A stretch of DNA of 36,971 bases from JBFGCA01 sp041567315 (GCA_041567315.1 JBFGCA010000040.1:1-36971); one strand, 5' to 3'. Numbered from the stretch's first letter, positions 1 to 7,727 are shown. Numbers and translations are program-made. Notes: generated by a model not told the origin, from the sequence alone.

Positions 1-2
1 AG

Positions 3-209
3 GAGTCCAATGCACGTTATTATCGGCTCATCAAGCATTTTCATAGGTTAACTGACATCCCGATGGTCCTCAACACTTCATTCAACTGTGACGAACCAAT
101 TGTGTGCACGCCTGCAGACGCCATACGTACATTTGTGCACACAAATATGGACTACTTAGCTCTGGGTGACTTTCTTGTGGCAAAAGAAAGAAACTCGCTT
201 TTTGCTTAA
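3..209 (+). CDS. Carbamoyltransferase (NodU/CmcH family), C-terminal end only
   Basis: This is the last 68 residues of a protein cut by the left window edge, read in the frame beginning at base 3 and stopping at TAA 207-209. The motif PMVLNTSFN followed by EPIV, TPADAI and later MDYLALGDF matches the conserved C-terminus of NodU/CmcH-type carbamoyltransferases. These enzymes transfer a carbamoyl group from carbamoyl phosphate to hydroxyls of sugars or secondary metabolites. The codons are AT-rich, unlike the GC-rich DNA starting about ten bases after the stop. Its real neighbours are not visible. The family call is firm; the substrate is unknown. Confidence 0.82.
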   Translation, partial: ESNARYYRLIKHFHRLTDIPMVLNTSFNCDEPIVCTPADAIRTFVHTNMDYLALGDFLVAKERNSLFA

Positions 210-216
210 ATCAATC

Positions 217-336
217 CTTCTTCGACGGCCGTTGCTGGAGCGCCGCTACCTGCGCGCGGAGCGCGACCCCGAGCGTCCCGGGGAAGTAGAAAGCTGGCTG
301 CGTGCACTCTCCGCCCGGCCGCGACTCGTGGGCTGA
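217..336 (+). pseudogene. 3' end of an unrecognised GC-rich gene, 5' part missing
   Basis: A frame with strong GC preference at third positions runs from the composition break near base 217 to TGA 334-336. It encodes about 39 residues starting LLRRPLLERRYLRAERD. There is no start codon or ribosome binding site, because the AT-rich carbamoyltransferase end lies directly upstream. The piece therefore looks like the tail of a gene whose front is elsewhere. It is convergent with the polyprenyl synthase, 13 bases apart, which suits a real gene end. I do not recognise the family. Confidence 0.4.
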
Positions 337-349
337 TACCGAGCCGCCC

Positions 350-1369
350 TCAGGTTCGACGGTTGAGGATGAATTCTGGAGCGAGCTCGAGCGCCTCACG
401 GGCCGGAGAGGCGGGGAAGCCTCCGAGGGCTTGGCGAGCGAGTGAGGCCTCGGCGGCGGCGATCTCACGGACCTCGTCCAGGGTGCCCTCCCGTTGCACC
501 AGTTCCAGGATCTGTTCCTGGTCGACGCGGTCGAAGGCGCGGTCTTCGAGGATCCACTCAATCCACCGCCTGCGGCCCGAGTCGATCCGTGGCAGCAGCA
601 AGATCAAGGGCAGGGTGAGCTTGCCGCCCACCAGGTCTGACAGTACAAACTCGCCCAGCAGGGCGGTGTTGGAGCTAAAGTCGAGAACGTCATCAATGAG
701 CTGGAAACAGCGCCCCAGTGAGCGACCGTAGTGCTCCAGAGCCAGCCGCGCTTCCAGATCCGTTTCGCACTTGAGGGCCGGAATCGAGCAGGCAGCGGCA
801 AACAGGTAGGCGGTCTTGCGTTCGATGATGTCGAAATACTCACTGCGGCTTACGTCTAGCGAACCCAGGCGCTCGAGAACCAGGACCTCGCCTTCGGTGA
901 TTCTCAGCATGGCGTCGCAGAGCCGTCGTACGATTCCCAGTCGATCGTGGCTGAGCGCCATCCGCATGGAGGTGGTGTACAGCCAATCGCCGAGAAGGAC
1001 GGTGCGACTGTTGCCGCGCCGCCGGTGCAGGGCCGCTTGGCCGCGGCGGGTTGCGGCGTCGTCGATGATGTCATCGTGGATGAGAGTGGCGGTGTGAATC
1101 AACTCGACGACTGCGGCGTAGGTGATGTCGTCTTCCGTCTCGGCATCGAGGAGCTTGGCCGACAACAAGAGTAGGGCGGGGCGCACCCGCTTACCGCCGC
1201 CGTCAAACAGGTAGCGACCGGCCTCGACGACAAAAGGGATGTCGGCCGCGAGCTGGGAGCGGAGCATCGTCTCTACCTGGCTCAGGCGATCCGCTACCAA
1301 AGCCGTGATTCGAGCGCCGCGCTGCGCGGTCGCCAGGCTGTCGACGTCGGCCGTGGGGTGCTGACTCAT
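350..1369 (-). CDS. ispB: All-trans polyprenyl diphosphate synthase (octaprenyl type)
   Basis: This 339-residue protein is a trans-isoprenyl diphosphate synthase that condenses isopentenyl diphosphate onto an allylic primer to build the side chain of quinones. Visible family landmarks are GGKRVRP (58-64), the first aspartate-rich motif DDIID (99-103), GDWLYTTS (128-135) and the second aspartate-rich motif DDVLD (226-230). Ala is at the fifth position before the first motif rather than a bulky aromatic residue, which fits a long-chain product. The ATG overlaps the stop of the upstream lipoprotein gene by four bases (ATGA), so the two are probably co-transcribed. Exact chain length cannot be read from the sequence. 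Confidence 0.9.
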   Translation of the reverse strand: MSQHPTADVDSLATAQRGARITALVADRLSQVETMLRSQLAADIPFVVEAGRYLFDGGGKRVRPALLLLSAKLLDAETEDDITYAAVVELIHTATLIHDDIIDDAATRRGQAALHRRRGNSRTVLLGDWLYTTSMRMALSHDRLGIVRRLCDAMLRITEGEVLVLERLGSLDVSRSEYFDIIERKTAYLFAAACSIPALKCETDLEARLALEHYGRSLGRCFQLIDDVLDFSSNTALLGEFVLSDLVGGKLTLPLILLLPRIDSGRRRWIEWILEDRAFDRVDQEQILELVQREGTLDEVREIAAAEASLARQALGGFPASPAREALELAPEFILNRRT

Positions 1370-1893
1370 GCGGCGGGCTCGGTGGCGTCGTCTGAATCGT
1401 TGAAGTCGACGATGGGGTGGAGCTCATCCACGACCAGGGGCTTACCGTTGCGGAAGCGGTAGACCTTGCGGACCGCGAAGTACCACCAGTCGCTTACGCT
1501 GGCGCCGGCCGCGACCCTGCCGCGGACCTTATCGGGTTTGCCGGCTTGGCGATGGGCTGCCTCCTCGTCGGGAGGGTCGACGGCGGCCAGGAATGCCCTG
1601 AAATTCTCCAGAAACTCCACGTTCTGAACCTCGATCTGGACCACCACCCGGTGCCCTCCCGCGATCGCCTCGTCGACGCGCCTGCCGATGTCCGCGCGTT
1701 CCAGGACCTCGAGTTGTGGTGCTCCAGCTCCGAAGGTAGACACGCCGAGCCACTGCCCTTCGCGCAATGGTCCGGAACTGCCGGCTCGCGAGGCCAGGGT
1801 GCATGCGGTCGCCCCTGCGGCTGCGAGGACAGCGGCCAGGAGCATCGCTGAGCGGCGCGTCTTAGCGGCTGCCGACGGAAGTTGGACCCTCAC
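1366..1893 (-). CDS. Predicted lipoprotein of unknown function
   Basis: This is a 175-residue protein with a basic N-terminus, a hydrophobic stretch MLLAAVLAAAGATAC and a lipobox-like Cys, so it is probably an exported lipoprotein. The mature part contains a mixed segment with VVVQIEVQNVEFLENF (about residues 83-98) and ends in an acidic tail. Translation could begin at the first Met or at the Met just before the hydrophobic core. It overlaps ispB by four bases and lies 43 bases after the stop of another leftward fragment, which suggests one operon. I do not recognise a named family. Confidence 0.65.
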   Translation of the reverse strand: MRVQLPSAAAKTRRSAMLLAAVLAAAGATACTLASRAGSSGPLREGQWLGVSTFGAGAPQLEVLERADIGRRVDEAIAGGHRVVVQIEVQNVEFLENFRAFLAAVDPPDEEAAHRQAGKPDKVRGRVAAGASVSDWWYFAVRKVYRFRNGKPLVVDELHPIVDFNDSDDATEPAA

Positions 1894-1936
1894 CGGCCGA
1901 GTCTATCCAATGCTCGCTTCTCCAGGCCGGGCCGCC

Positions 1937-2032
1937 TCATTCATCGATCCAGAGCAGCTCCGGGGGTGCAAACGCATCGGCGACGGCTGTCTCGCGGTCC
2001 TCGAGGGGACGGTAGCCGTCGAACACTAAAGC
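1937..2032 (-). pseudogene. 3' end of an unrecognised leftward gene, truncated at a junction
   Basis: A leftward frame ending at TGA (1939-1937) encodes about 31 residues containing VFDGYRPLEDRETAVADAF and ending ELLWIDE. Codon use is GC-rich and coding-like. It lies just upstream of the lipoprotein gene on the same strand, as an operon partner would. Upstream of about 2032 the DNA instead encodes a FeoB segment on the other strand, so the front of this gene is missing. No family is recognised from so short a tail. Confidence 0.4.
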
Positions 2033-2035
2033 CTG

Positions 2036-2113
2036 ATGGGTCTCAGCGGCAAGGCAGTCCTGCCGATGGTGCTGGGCCTCGGCTGCGACACCATGGCTAC
2101 CATGACAACGCGG
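2036..2113 (+). pseudogene. feoB: Internal fragment of ferrous iron transporter FeoB
   Basis: Twenty-six codons read MGLSGKAVLPMVLGLGCD then TMATMTTR. This matches the conserved FeoB membrane-domain signature, in which a G-L-S/N/P-G-K stretch is followed by P, a G-x-G-C motif and an (A/T)-x-x-(T/A)-R end. FeoB is a GTPase-linked Fe2+ transporter of the inner membrane. In intact FeoB this segment sits deep in the C-terminal half, so the Met at 2036 is internal. Both flanks break off abruptly: an antisense gene tail on the left and repeat copy A on the right. It is a remnant or an assembly join, not a working gene. Confidence 0.6.
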
Positions 2114-2199
2114 ATCTCGCCGCCCTTCCGCGCTTCAAACAGCGCGTCGAGCCCTGTGTCGCGCCCCCGCCGTCCTCGCCAGCCGAGTGATATGGTCGA
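2114..2199 (+). repeat. 86-bp inverted repeat, copy A
   Basis: This 86-base segment recurs in reverse orientation at 7296-7380. By eye the copies differ at seven positions plus a one-base indel, about 91% identical. The best conserved core reads CTTCAAACAGCGCGTCGAG on this strand. On the opposite strand both copies can be read as a short peptide containing GLDALFEA and KGGE, but copy A needs the indel removed to do so. The copy begins exactly where the FeoB fragment ends. It could be the end of a mobile element or a dispersed repeat. Confidence 0.7.
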
Positions 2200-2212
2200 C
2201 CTTAATCCTTCC

Positions 2213-2341
2213 CCCCGACGAGGCATCGTGGTCAATGTCGAGAACGCCAAGTGCAAGCACGCCCTGCCGGCCGACTACGTGCTGATCACCGTGGGTCGCT
2301 TCCCCGACAGCGAGAACCTGGGCCTCGAGGACCCCGAGGTC
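2213..2341 (+). pseudogene. Fragment of dihydrolipoamide dehydrogenase or a related pyridine nucleotide-disulfide oxidoreductase
   Basis: Forty-three codons include ALPADYVLITVGRFPDSENL followed by GLEDPEV. This is the typical end of the NAD-binding domain of dihydrolipoamide dehydrogenases, whose family pattern is AD-x-VL-(V/I)-x-(V/I)-GR-x-P-(N/D)-x-(E)-x-LGLE. The flavin-binding N-terminus and the dimerisation C-terminus are absent. The right boundary is blurred because a different frame takes over within a few bases of 2341. The fragment begins just after the heptamer AATCCTT (2204-2210) and repeat copy A. Confidence 0.55.
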
Positions 2342-2342
2342 G

Positions 2343-2654
2343 ACCGCCCCGCCGGCCACCCCGACCGGCAGCGTGAACGAGCCGGGTGACGGCATGACGG
2401 ACCACGAGCGCTCGGTCATCGGCCTCGCGCTCACCGATCTGCGGTCCGGCGTTCGGCCCTTCGACACCGAAGGCATCGACTCGAACAACACCTCGACCAG
2501 CCCGAAGTCCTACGACGTCAGCTACAACCCCAACGGGTACAGGCTGGTGCCCCTGCGCAGCTTCAGCAGCCCCAACAAGGGCGGCGCGCGTGAGTGCACC
2601 TACCGCATCGTGGCGCCCCAACCCGACGGCGACAAGGTGTACGAGGGCACCTAG
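2343..2654 (+). pseudogene. Unrecognised protein 3' end, probably secreted, front missing
   Basis: An open frame of about 103 residues ends at TAG 2652-2654. It is rich in Thr, Ser, Pro and Asn (for example SNNTSTSPKSYDVSYNPNGY) and ends CTYRIVAPQPDGDKVYEGT. That composition suits an extracytoplasmic protein. The first possible start inside it is GTG 2373, with no convincing ribosome binding site. The reading continues upstream into the stretch that also ends the dehydrogenase fragment in another frame, so a join probably lies near 2340-2350. I do not recognise the family. The MATE gene starts 32 bases downstream. Confidence 0.4.
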
Positions 2655-2686
2655 AGCCTCCCCGAGGCCTAGCCAGAGGGGACCGA

Positions 2687-4033
2687 GTGCCCGCGACGCC
2701 GCAGCTGCTGGGGCTGTCGCCCCTGAAGGCACTGTGGGTGGTCACCTGGCCCACGGTGGCCATCGGTGTGCTGAAGACGACCTACTTCCTCACCGACAGC
2801 GCCTTCATCGGACAGCTCGGCGATCCGGCCCTCTCGGCCGCGGGTGGGGCCGCCTTCGCCTGGTGGATCCTGGTGCTGCTCGGGGAGGTCGCGGGCACCG
2901 GAGCACACAGCCTGGTGGCGCGAGCGACCGGCGCCGGGCGTTCCGCGGAGGTTTCCGGCATCGGCGGACAGGCGATATGGGTCGGCCTGGCCATCGGACT
3001 GGCGGCACAGATCGGCCACCCCTTCCTCGCGCTCTACTTCGACGTGGTGGGCTTCGACGCGGAGAGCGTGGAGCATGGCCTGGGCCAGGAGTACCTGGCC
3101 GCCTCGCTGTTCGGCGCCGCGGCCTTCGCCCTCCACGCGGTGGTCGGCGGCGTGTTTCGCGGCATCGGAGACACCCGCACCGCGATGTGGATCACTGCAC
3201 TGGCCGTCGCCCTGAACGCCGTTCTCGACCCGTTGCTGATCTGGGGAGCCGGCCCCGTTCCCGCCTTGGGAATCGCCGGTGCGGCGTGGGCTACGGTGGC
3301 CGCCAACGGCGTGGGGGCGGTCCTCGGCTGGGTTCTCCTGGCCCGAGGCGGACATGCTCCACGCCTCGAGGCCCCACAGCCGGCCCTGCTTCGATCCATC
3401 GCCGCCATCGGCGCCCCCGTGTCCGCCCGAGGCATCGCCTTCGCCGGCATCTACGTCTTCCTCGGCCGGATGATCACCACCTTCGGAACCCACCAGATGG
3501 CCGCCTTGGGCGTCGGCCATCGCATCGAGAGCATCCCGTTCCTGACCTGCGTGGGCTTCGAGACCGGCTGCGCCACCTTGGTCGGCCAGTACCTGGGGGC
3601 CGGCGACGTCGCCGGAGCGCGACGGGCCGCGCGAACCGCCGTCGTCTGCTGTGGCGTCGCCATGGTCCCGTGCAGCCTGCTGCTCTACGGCGTGGCCGAG
3701 CCACTGTTCGCGTTGTTCGCCAGCGAGCCCCAGACCATCGAGGCCGGCGCCCTCTACCTCCGGGTGCAGACCACGGTGTTCGTGTTCATGGCCCTCGAGA
3801 GCGTGTACGAAGGGGGCTTCACGGGCTCGGGCCGCACCGTACCCAGCTTCTGGATCGGTTCGGTGGGCACCGCAGCACGCCTCCCACTGGCGTGGCTCTT
3901 CGCCTCGCCCCTCGGGCTCGGGGTGGTGGGCATCTGGTGGGCCATCGCGGTGTCGACCCTGGGCAAGGGTGTCGTGATGGCCCTGTGGTTCGAGCGCTAC
4001 GGACTGCCTTCGTCGTCGGGCGATGCCAGCTGA
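2687..4033 (+). CDS. MATE-family multidrug/Na+ or H+ antiporter (DinF-like)
   Basis: This 448-residue polytopic membrane protein has about twelve hydrophobic segments, the usual MATE size. The motif GVFRGIGDTRTAMWITALAV followed by NAVLDPLLIWG is characteristic of the N-terminal MATE repeat. A second half begins near RSIAAIGAPVSARG. MATE proteins expel cationic drugs or metabolites using ion gradients. I chose GTG 2687 because AGAGGGGA lies five to seven bases upstream and the protein then starts right before the first membrane segment. The in-frame extension to 2594 overlaps the preceding gene end and is unlikely. The 3' end overlaps a leftward gene tail by 37 bases. The substrate is unknown. 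Confidence 0.85.
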   Translation: MPATPQLLGLSPLKALWVVTWPTVAIGVLKTTYFLTDSAFIGQLGDPALSAAGGAAFAWWILVLLGEVAGTGAHSLVARATGAGRSAEVSGIGGQAIWVGLAIGLAAQIGHPFLALYFDVVGFDAESVEHGLGQEYLAASLFGAAAFALHAVVGGVFRGIGDTRTAMWITALAVALNAVLDPLLIWGAGPVPALGIAGAAWATVAANGVGAVLGWVLLARGGHAPRLEAPQPALLRSIAAIGAPVSARGIAFAGIYVFLGRMITTFGTHQMAALGVGHRIESIPFLTCVGFETGCATLVGQYLGAGDVAGARRAARTAVVCCGVAMVPCSLLLYGVAEPLFALFASEPQTIEAGALYLRVQTTVFVFMALESVYEGGFTGSGRTVPSFWIGSVGTAARLPLAWLFASPLGLGVVGIWWAIAVSTLGKGVVMALWFERYGLPSSSGDAS

Positions 4034-4194
4034 TCGACGACCTCGTCCATGCTGGCCACCGAGGGCAGCGACGAACCGGTGAGCCGCACCGTGTCCCCGT
4101 CTGGCCCCACCGCCGTGAACACCACCTCGGACGAGTCGTCCGCCGAGGTGATGGAGGGCGAGTCCCGTGGTGTCAAACTGGGGAGCGAGTCAGG
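3997..4194 (-). pseudogene. 3' end of an unrecognised leftward gene, convergent with the MATE gene
   Basis: A leftward frame ending at 3997 encodes about 65 residues, including SSEVVFTAVGPDGDTVRLTG and SVASMDEVVDQLASPDDEGSP. It has high third-position GC and a natural protein composition. On the plus strand the same bases give a less plausible Ser/Thr-rich leader in frame with the following flavoprotein. The front of this gene is lost at the composition break near 4195. Its convergent overlap with the MATE gene suggests the two were neighbours in the source genome. No family is recognised. Confidence 0.45.
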
Positions 4195-4213
4195 AGCTAT
4201 CGAGGAGGAGACA

Positions 4214-5536
4214 GTGGTTAACGATCATTATGATGTTATAATAGCTGGCGGGGGATTCGGCGGTATGTGCGCTGCCGCAAGGCTTGTCAACAAAGGTTAT
4301 ACGACTTTGCTGGTTGAAAGGCTTTCATATCTCGGAGGAAGAGCATCATCAATCGACTATGAGGGCTTTCAACTCTCAACCGGGGCCATTGCCATTCCCG
4401 GGGGCGATATTATCGAGGAAACATATAAAGAGGTGGGGGCTGCCTTTAATGTGCGCAAGATCGACCAGGAAATGGTGTTCAGGATAAAAGGTCACGATTA
4501 TGATGACTGGTCCGTCAGCGAAGGGCTGCTTAATTCCATGTGTGAATATGCACAGGATAAGGAGGGGGCACTAAAGGTAATTGACGCAATCGACCGCGCC
4601 GCGGCATGGCAGTTTCCTTTCGGTACGACTTCTCTAAAAAGCTGGCTCACTCAATATACAGATGATGAGCGTATTTTTGCTGCTTTTCAGCCTTTCAGCA
4701 TAGTATTACTTGGAACAAACATACATGAACTTCCTGTATCAGAATTCTTTGCCTGGATGGCGCAGAACCGAGAGAATGAAGGGCTACATATGACTTATGC
4801 TCACGAGGGCAACGCTGCCCTTCTGGAACCTTTGGAGAGGGTAATTGTAGAAAAAGGCGGAAAGGTACTCAAAAACACACAGATAAGCGAAATTGTCGTT
4901 GATCAATACATGATCACAGGCGTGAAATTAGAGACTGATGATGGAGAAAGGGAGATTTCGGCAAAGGCGGTAATCAGTAATATGGGACCGAAAAAGACTG
5001 TCGAAATATCAGGGGACATGAATTTCGATATCGCCTATTTGGCTGAAGTGGAAAAAATCAAGTCCACCCCTCTAGTTGTGATCGTCAATGTAGTAAGTGA
5101 TGAACCTTTTTTTGAACACCATGGATTTGTCTGGCCGTTAGGAAGCCCTCCGCTTGTTTGTCTGGTAGCACCTACGAACTGCTGTCCCGAACTGGCACCT
5201 CGCGGAAAACATATTCTGCAATCGTATAGCGGGATGATGGAACCTGAGTCTGAGATTGATGTGAAAAGGGAAATAGCGTCAAATCGGGAGGCACTATATA
5301 AACTTATTCCCGAGGCAAGAGTAAAAGGCGAGGTTTTGTCAGTCGGATGTTGGCAGAAGGACTGGCCTTTGTTTCATTCAACATGGTATGGTATTCCTAC
5401 CAAGACTTCTGTTGTAAATCTATACAATGTAGGTGATGGCATAAAGATACCCGGATTGATAGGCGTAAGCCTCTGCGCCGAAACAGCACGTATCGTTGCG
5501 GAGGAAATAATGACCAGCTTTGATCCGGGGCAATAA
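4214..5536 (+). CDS. FAD-dependent oxidoreductase, phytoene desaturase/amine oxidase-like
   Basis: This 440-residue flavoprotein has a dinucleotide-binding motif near its N-terminus (VIIAGGGFGGMCAAARLV) followed by LLVERLSYLGGRASS, as in carotenoid desaturases and related FAD amine oxidases. The C-terminal FAD motif YNVGDGIKIPGLIGVSLCAE is also present. The start is GTG 4214, preceded by GAGGAGGAG at 4202-4210. The in-frame extension to 4049 runs through foreign GC-rich DNA that codes on the other strand. Codons are AT-rich and unlike both flanks, so the gene comes from another genome or a recent transfer. The substrate is not deducible; carotenoid, retinoid-like or porphyrinogen chemistry are all possible. 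Confidence 0.8.
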   Translation: MVNDHYDVIIAGGGFGGMCAAARLVNKGYTTLLVERLSYLGGRASSIDYEGFQLSTGAIAIPGGDIIEETYKEVGAAFNVRKIDQEMVFRIKGHDYDDWSVSEGLLNSMCEYAQDKEGALKVIDAIDRAAAWQFPFGTTSLKSWLTQYTDDERIFAAFQPFSIVLLGTNIHELPVSEFFAWMAQNRENEGLHMTYAHEGNAALLEPLERVIVEKGGKVLKNTQISEIVVDQYMITGVKLETDDGEREISAKAVISNMGPKKTVEISGDMNFDIAYLAEVEKIKSTPLVVIVNVVSDEPFFEHHGFVWPLGSPPLVCLVAPTNCCPELAPRGKHILQSYSGMMEPESEIDVKREIASNREALYKLIPEARVKGEVLSVGCWQKDWPLFHSTWYGIPTKTSVVNLYNVGDGIKIPGLIGVSLCAETARIVAEEIMTSFDPGQ

Positions 5537-5540
5537 TCCT

Positions 5541-5699
5541 TATCCGGTTGGCGGCGGCAACGCGATCTCCTGCCACCTGGAGGACCCGTGTGTCCGCGAG
5601 ATGTTCGAGGCGAAGATGAATGAGGTTGGGGCCGAGTCCACAATGCCACCCGTCGTCTACGCGGAGGCCGGCGCGGACCTAGAGGTGCTGACCGACTAG
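5541..5699 (+). pseudogene. 3' end of an unrecognised gene
   Basis: A GC-rich frame ending at TAG 5697-5699 encodes about 52 residues: PVGGGNAISCHLEDP, then CVREMFEAKMNEVGAE and a tail AEAGADLEVLTD. The Gly-Gly-Gly-Asn stretch followed by a Cys-His pair recalls guanidine-modifying hydrolases such as agmatine deiminases, but that is only a resemblance. It starts right after the stop of the AT-rich flavoprotein, with no start codon or ribosome binding site, so its front is missing. A terminator hairpin follows 20 bases later, as expected for a genuine gene end. Confidence 0.4.
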
Positions 5700-5719
5700 C
5701 CACCCTGGCAGGAACTACC

Positions 5720-5739
5720 CGAAGGGCGGCGGCCCTTCG
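5720..5739. terminator. Bidirectional terminator hairpin
   Basis: An eight-base perfect stem CGAAGGGC/GCCCTTCG encloses the loop GGCG, with TT just after it on the plus strand. It sits between a rightward gene end (stop 5699) and the leftward oxidase stop at 5752, where a shared terminator is expected. The U-tract is weak in both directions, so efficiency is uncertain. Confidence 0.55.
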
Positions 5740-5751
5740 TTGCCGCTAAGG

Positions 5752-7206
5752 CTAATTCGCGAGCCCCAGCCTCGCGAACAGGCCCCTGTTGAGGACGAGG
5801 TCGGGGTCCACCGACCTCTTCATCCTCTTGTAGAAGTCCCAGGACTCGCCATACAGAGTGCCCATGTCGAGGCCGTCTTCGTCAAGCCACCCATACAGAT
5901 AGGGGCGGCCACCGAGCTCGAACACTGTCTCGGTGGCCCGGTTCAAGAATCCCCGGATGCGCTCGACCTGATCGGGCTTGTTGCGCGGGACGCTGAAGTA
6001 GAAGCCCTCTGACACGTAGAAGTCTCCCGTTCCCACGCGGGAGGGCGAGTAGAACGACAACGGCATGTGGACGGTGGACGTGTCTTTGAGCATGGCGCCG
6101 AACCTGCTGTACAGGTTCTCTTGCACCACTGGCTCGCGGAGGTCGGCAGCGAGCAGCGAAAGGAACTGCCGTACCAGCTCGACGCTGGGAAAGACGTAGT
6201 CCTGCCAAAGCTGCAGCAGCCCACCGGGATCATCGCCCCAGCGCGCCTTGAGCTCCTCGTTGATCGTCGACCTCAAGCTGTTTCGGGCGTCCGAGCGGCT
6301 TTCGACTCTCAGGAAGGTCCACCCGTCGATGCCAAGGACCTCGTCGACGCCGCTCCTTGCGAAGGCAATGGCATCCGGAAGCGTGCTGAACTCGAAGCCA
6401 TGGACGCTGACAGGAACGCTGACCAGTCCGAAGTGGTATTGAGAGAGGTTGCTTGGGAGAGCGTCGATGTCCCCCGAGAGACGCTCCGACGAGTCGAGGA
6501 TGCCCTGCCAATCCGCATGGACCGTGGTCACGCTGACGAGGTACGGGCGATCGTCGGTCGTCCTCAACACGGCCCTGCGGATGACCCCAATGCCGCCCAA
6601 CCCGGCCAACGCGGCCCTAAAGAGGTCCGGGTGCTCGTTGCTGTCGCACCACAGCACGCTTCCATCGGCGAGCACTAGCTGCAGGCGCTCAACCAGGTCC
6701 ACCTGCCGGCCGAAACGGAGCGCGCTCGGTCCGGCACCGGATACCGACAGCGTTCCACCGACACTGGTGTCGAAGTGGCTGGTCAACACCCCTATCGTCC
6801 GACCTTGGGGCTCGACAGCCCCGACCACCGTCTCCCAGGTCGAGCTACCCGGGACCAGAACGCGAAGCCGCTCGTCCATGGTCAGGTCGTCGGCGTCCAC
6901 GTCGAACCGGAGAACGAGTTGAATTCCGTTCTGCGGCAGCGTCTGCCCGTTCATGGAGTGGCCAGCGCCCCGGAGGTGGAGCCCGCCGGGGACCTTCCGG
7001 GCCGCATCGAGCGCATCGAGGACGTCCTGCGTCGTCCGCGCGACCCTGACCTCGTGACCGCTCGCCTGGTGCCAGCGTCCGAAGTCGCTCGCGCCGTCCA
7101 ACGCGGGAAGGCTGGACTGTTGGGGGTAAGCGTAGTACTCCAGGTCGCCGGAGTTCGCCCACCGCACTGCGAAGACGTGCTGATCGTCGTCGCGGCGGTC
7201 TACCAT
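5752..7206 (-). CDS. FAD-binding PCMH-type oxidase, cytokinin dehydrogenase-like
   Basis: This 484-residue flavoprotein has an N-terminal FAD-binding_4 (PCMH) domain. RVARTTQDVLDALDAAR leads to RGAGHSMNGQ, where His83 corresponds to the histidine that carries covalent FAD in cytokinin dehydrogenases. GVLTSHFDTSVGGTLSVSG and GLGGIGVI complete the flavin site. The C-terminal part ends DPDLVLNRGLF, typical of the family. Such enzymes oxidise amines, alcohols or sugars with O2 or a quinone. I chose ATG 7206, which has a weak GGGGGA upstream. A longer frame to 7722 runs through repeat copy B and non-coding DNA. No signal peptide is visible. The substrate is unknown. Confidence 0.8.
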   Translation of the reverse strand: MVDRRDDDQHVFAVRWANSGDLEYYAYPQQSSLPALDGASDFGRWHQASGHEVRVARTTQDVLDALDAARKVPGGLHLRGAGHSMNGQTLPQNGIQLVLRFDVDADDLTMDERLRVLVPGSSTWETVVGAVEPQGRTIGVLTSHFDTSVGGTLSVSGAGPSALRFGRQVDLVERLQLVLADGSVLWCDSNEHPDLFRAALAGLGGIGVIRRAVLRTTDDRPYLVSVTTVHADWQGILDSSERLSGDIDALPSNLSQYHFGLVSVPVSVHGFEFSTLPDAIAFARSGVDEVLGIDGWTFLRVESRSDARNSLRSTINEELKARWGDDPGGLLQLWQDYVFPSVELVRQFLSLLAADLREPVVQENLYSRFGAMLKDTSTVHMPLSFYSPSRVGTGDFYVSEGFYFSVPRNKPDQVERIRGFLNRATETVFELGGRPYLYGWLDEDGLDMGTLYGESWDFYKRMKRSVDPDLVLNRGLFARLGLAN

Positions 7207-7295
7207 CGATCCCCCGGCGAGGGCCAAGCGAGCCAAGCCGGGATATCGATGTCCCTGCCCACTACCGGTTTTCCTTCGCCGCCCCACCTTTGCGA

Positions 7296-7380
7296 TCGAC
7301 CATATCACGCGACCGGGGAGGACGGCGGGGGCGCGACACGGGCTCGACGCGCTGTTTGAAGCCCCGAAGGGCGGTGAGAT
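7296..7380 (-). repeat. 86-bp inverted repeat, copy B
   Basis: This is the reverse-complement partner of the segment at 2114-2199, about 91% identical with one base fewer. It lies 90 bases upstream of the oxidase start. Together the two copies bracket about 5.1 kb containing the MATE exporter, both flavoproteins and several gene ends. No transposase or terminal duplication was recognised beside either copy. Confidence 0.7.
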
Positions 7381-7727
7381 TGCCGGGGAAGGTTGAGATT
7401 CTCGAGGTGGAGGCGCTTGAGCGCAAGACTCAGCGCCACAAGGGCACGACACGACACAGCACAGCCACGGCGCCGGTGGTGGGCACTTGAAGCGGATGCG
7501 GCGGTCAGCTCGGGTCAGGAAGAAAGCGCGGCAGGCTTGCCGGCGAATCGGCGGCCGCGGTAGGGGGGCTCGTCGATGAGCCGGTGGGTCAGATTCATGG
7601 GCGCGAATCAAGAGTACGGTCGAGTCACCAATAGGCGGGCTATGAACCACCAGGAGGCGCCGAAAGCCACCGCAAGGGACCGTAAGGAACCGCGGTGAAG
7701 GAAAAGTTTTCGGGCCTTTCAAGGTGA
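7381..7727. other. Stretch without a recognisable gene
   Basis: About 350 bases lie between repeat copy B and the next coding-like frame. Short leftward frames here (for example one starting MNLTHRLIDEPPYRGRRF near 7580) are interrupted by stops and lack a ribosome binding site. The first two thirds are GC-rich. The DNA then turns AT-rich over roughly 7700-7755, after which composition becomes uniform to the end of the window. I see no tRNA, rRNA or terminator here. It may be mobile-element debris or a join. Confidence 0.4.

Noticed and set aside
211..561. Leftward frame of 116 codons across the end of ispB
   Set aside because: It is out of frame with ispB, Ser/Pro/Arg-rich, and crosses the composition break near base 210.
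2114..2199. Repeat copies A and B as remnants of a serine recombinase
   Set aside because: One strand gives GRDTGLDALFEARKGGE, which faintly recalls resolvases, but no catalytic Ser or further motif is present and the frame needs an indel in the other copy.
2114..7380. Integron cassette array, given the patchwork of small genes
   Set aside because: No integrase and no attC-like sites with the expected core sequences were found. The genes point in both directions and many are truncated.
5752..7722. Oxidase extended N-terminally to 656 residues
   Set aside because: The extra 172 residues translate repeat copy B and non-coding DNA, are Pro/Arg/Cys-rich, and have no homology-like features. ATG 7206 gives a normal family start.
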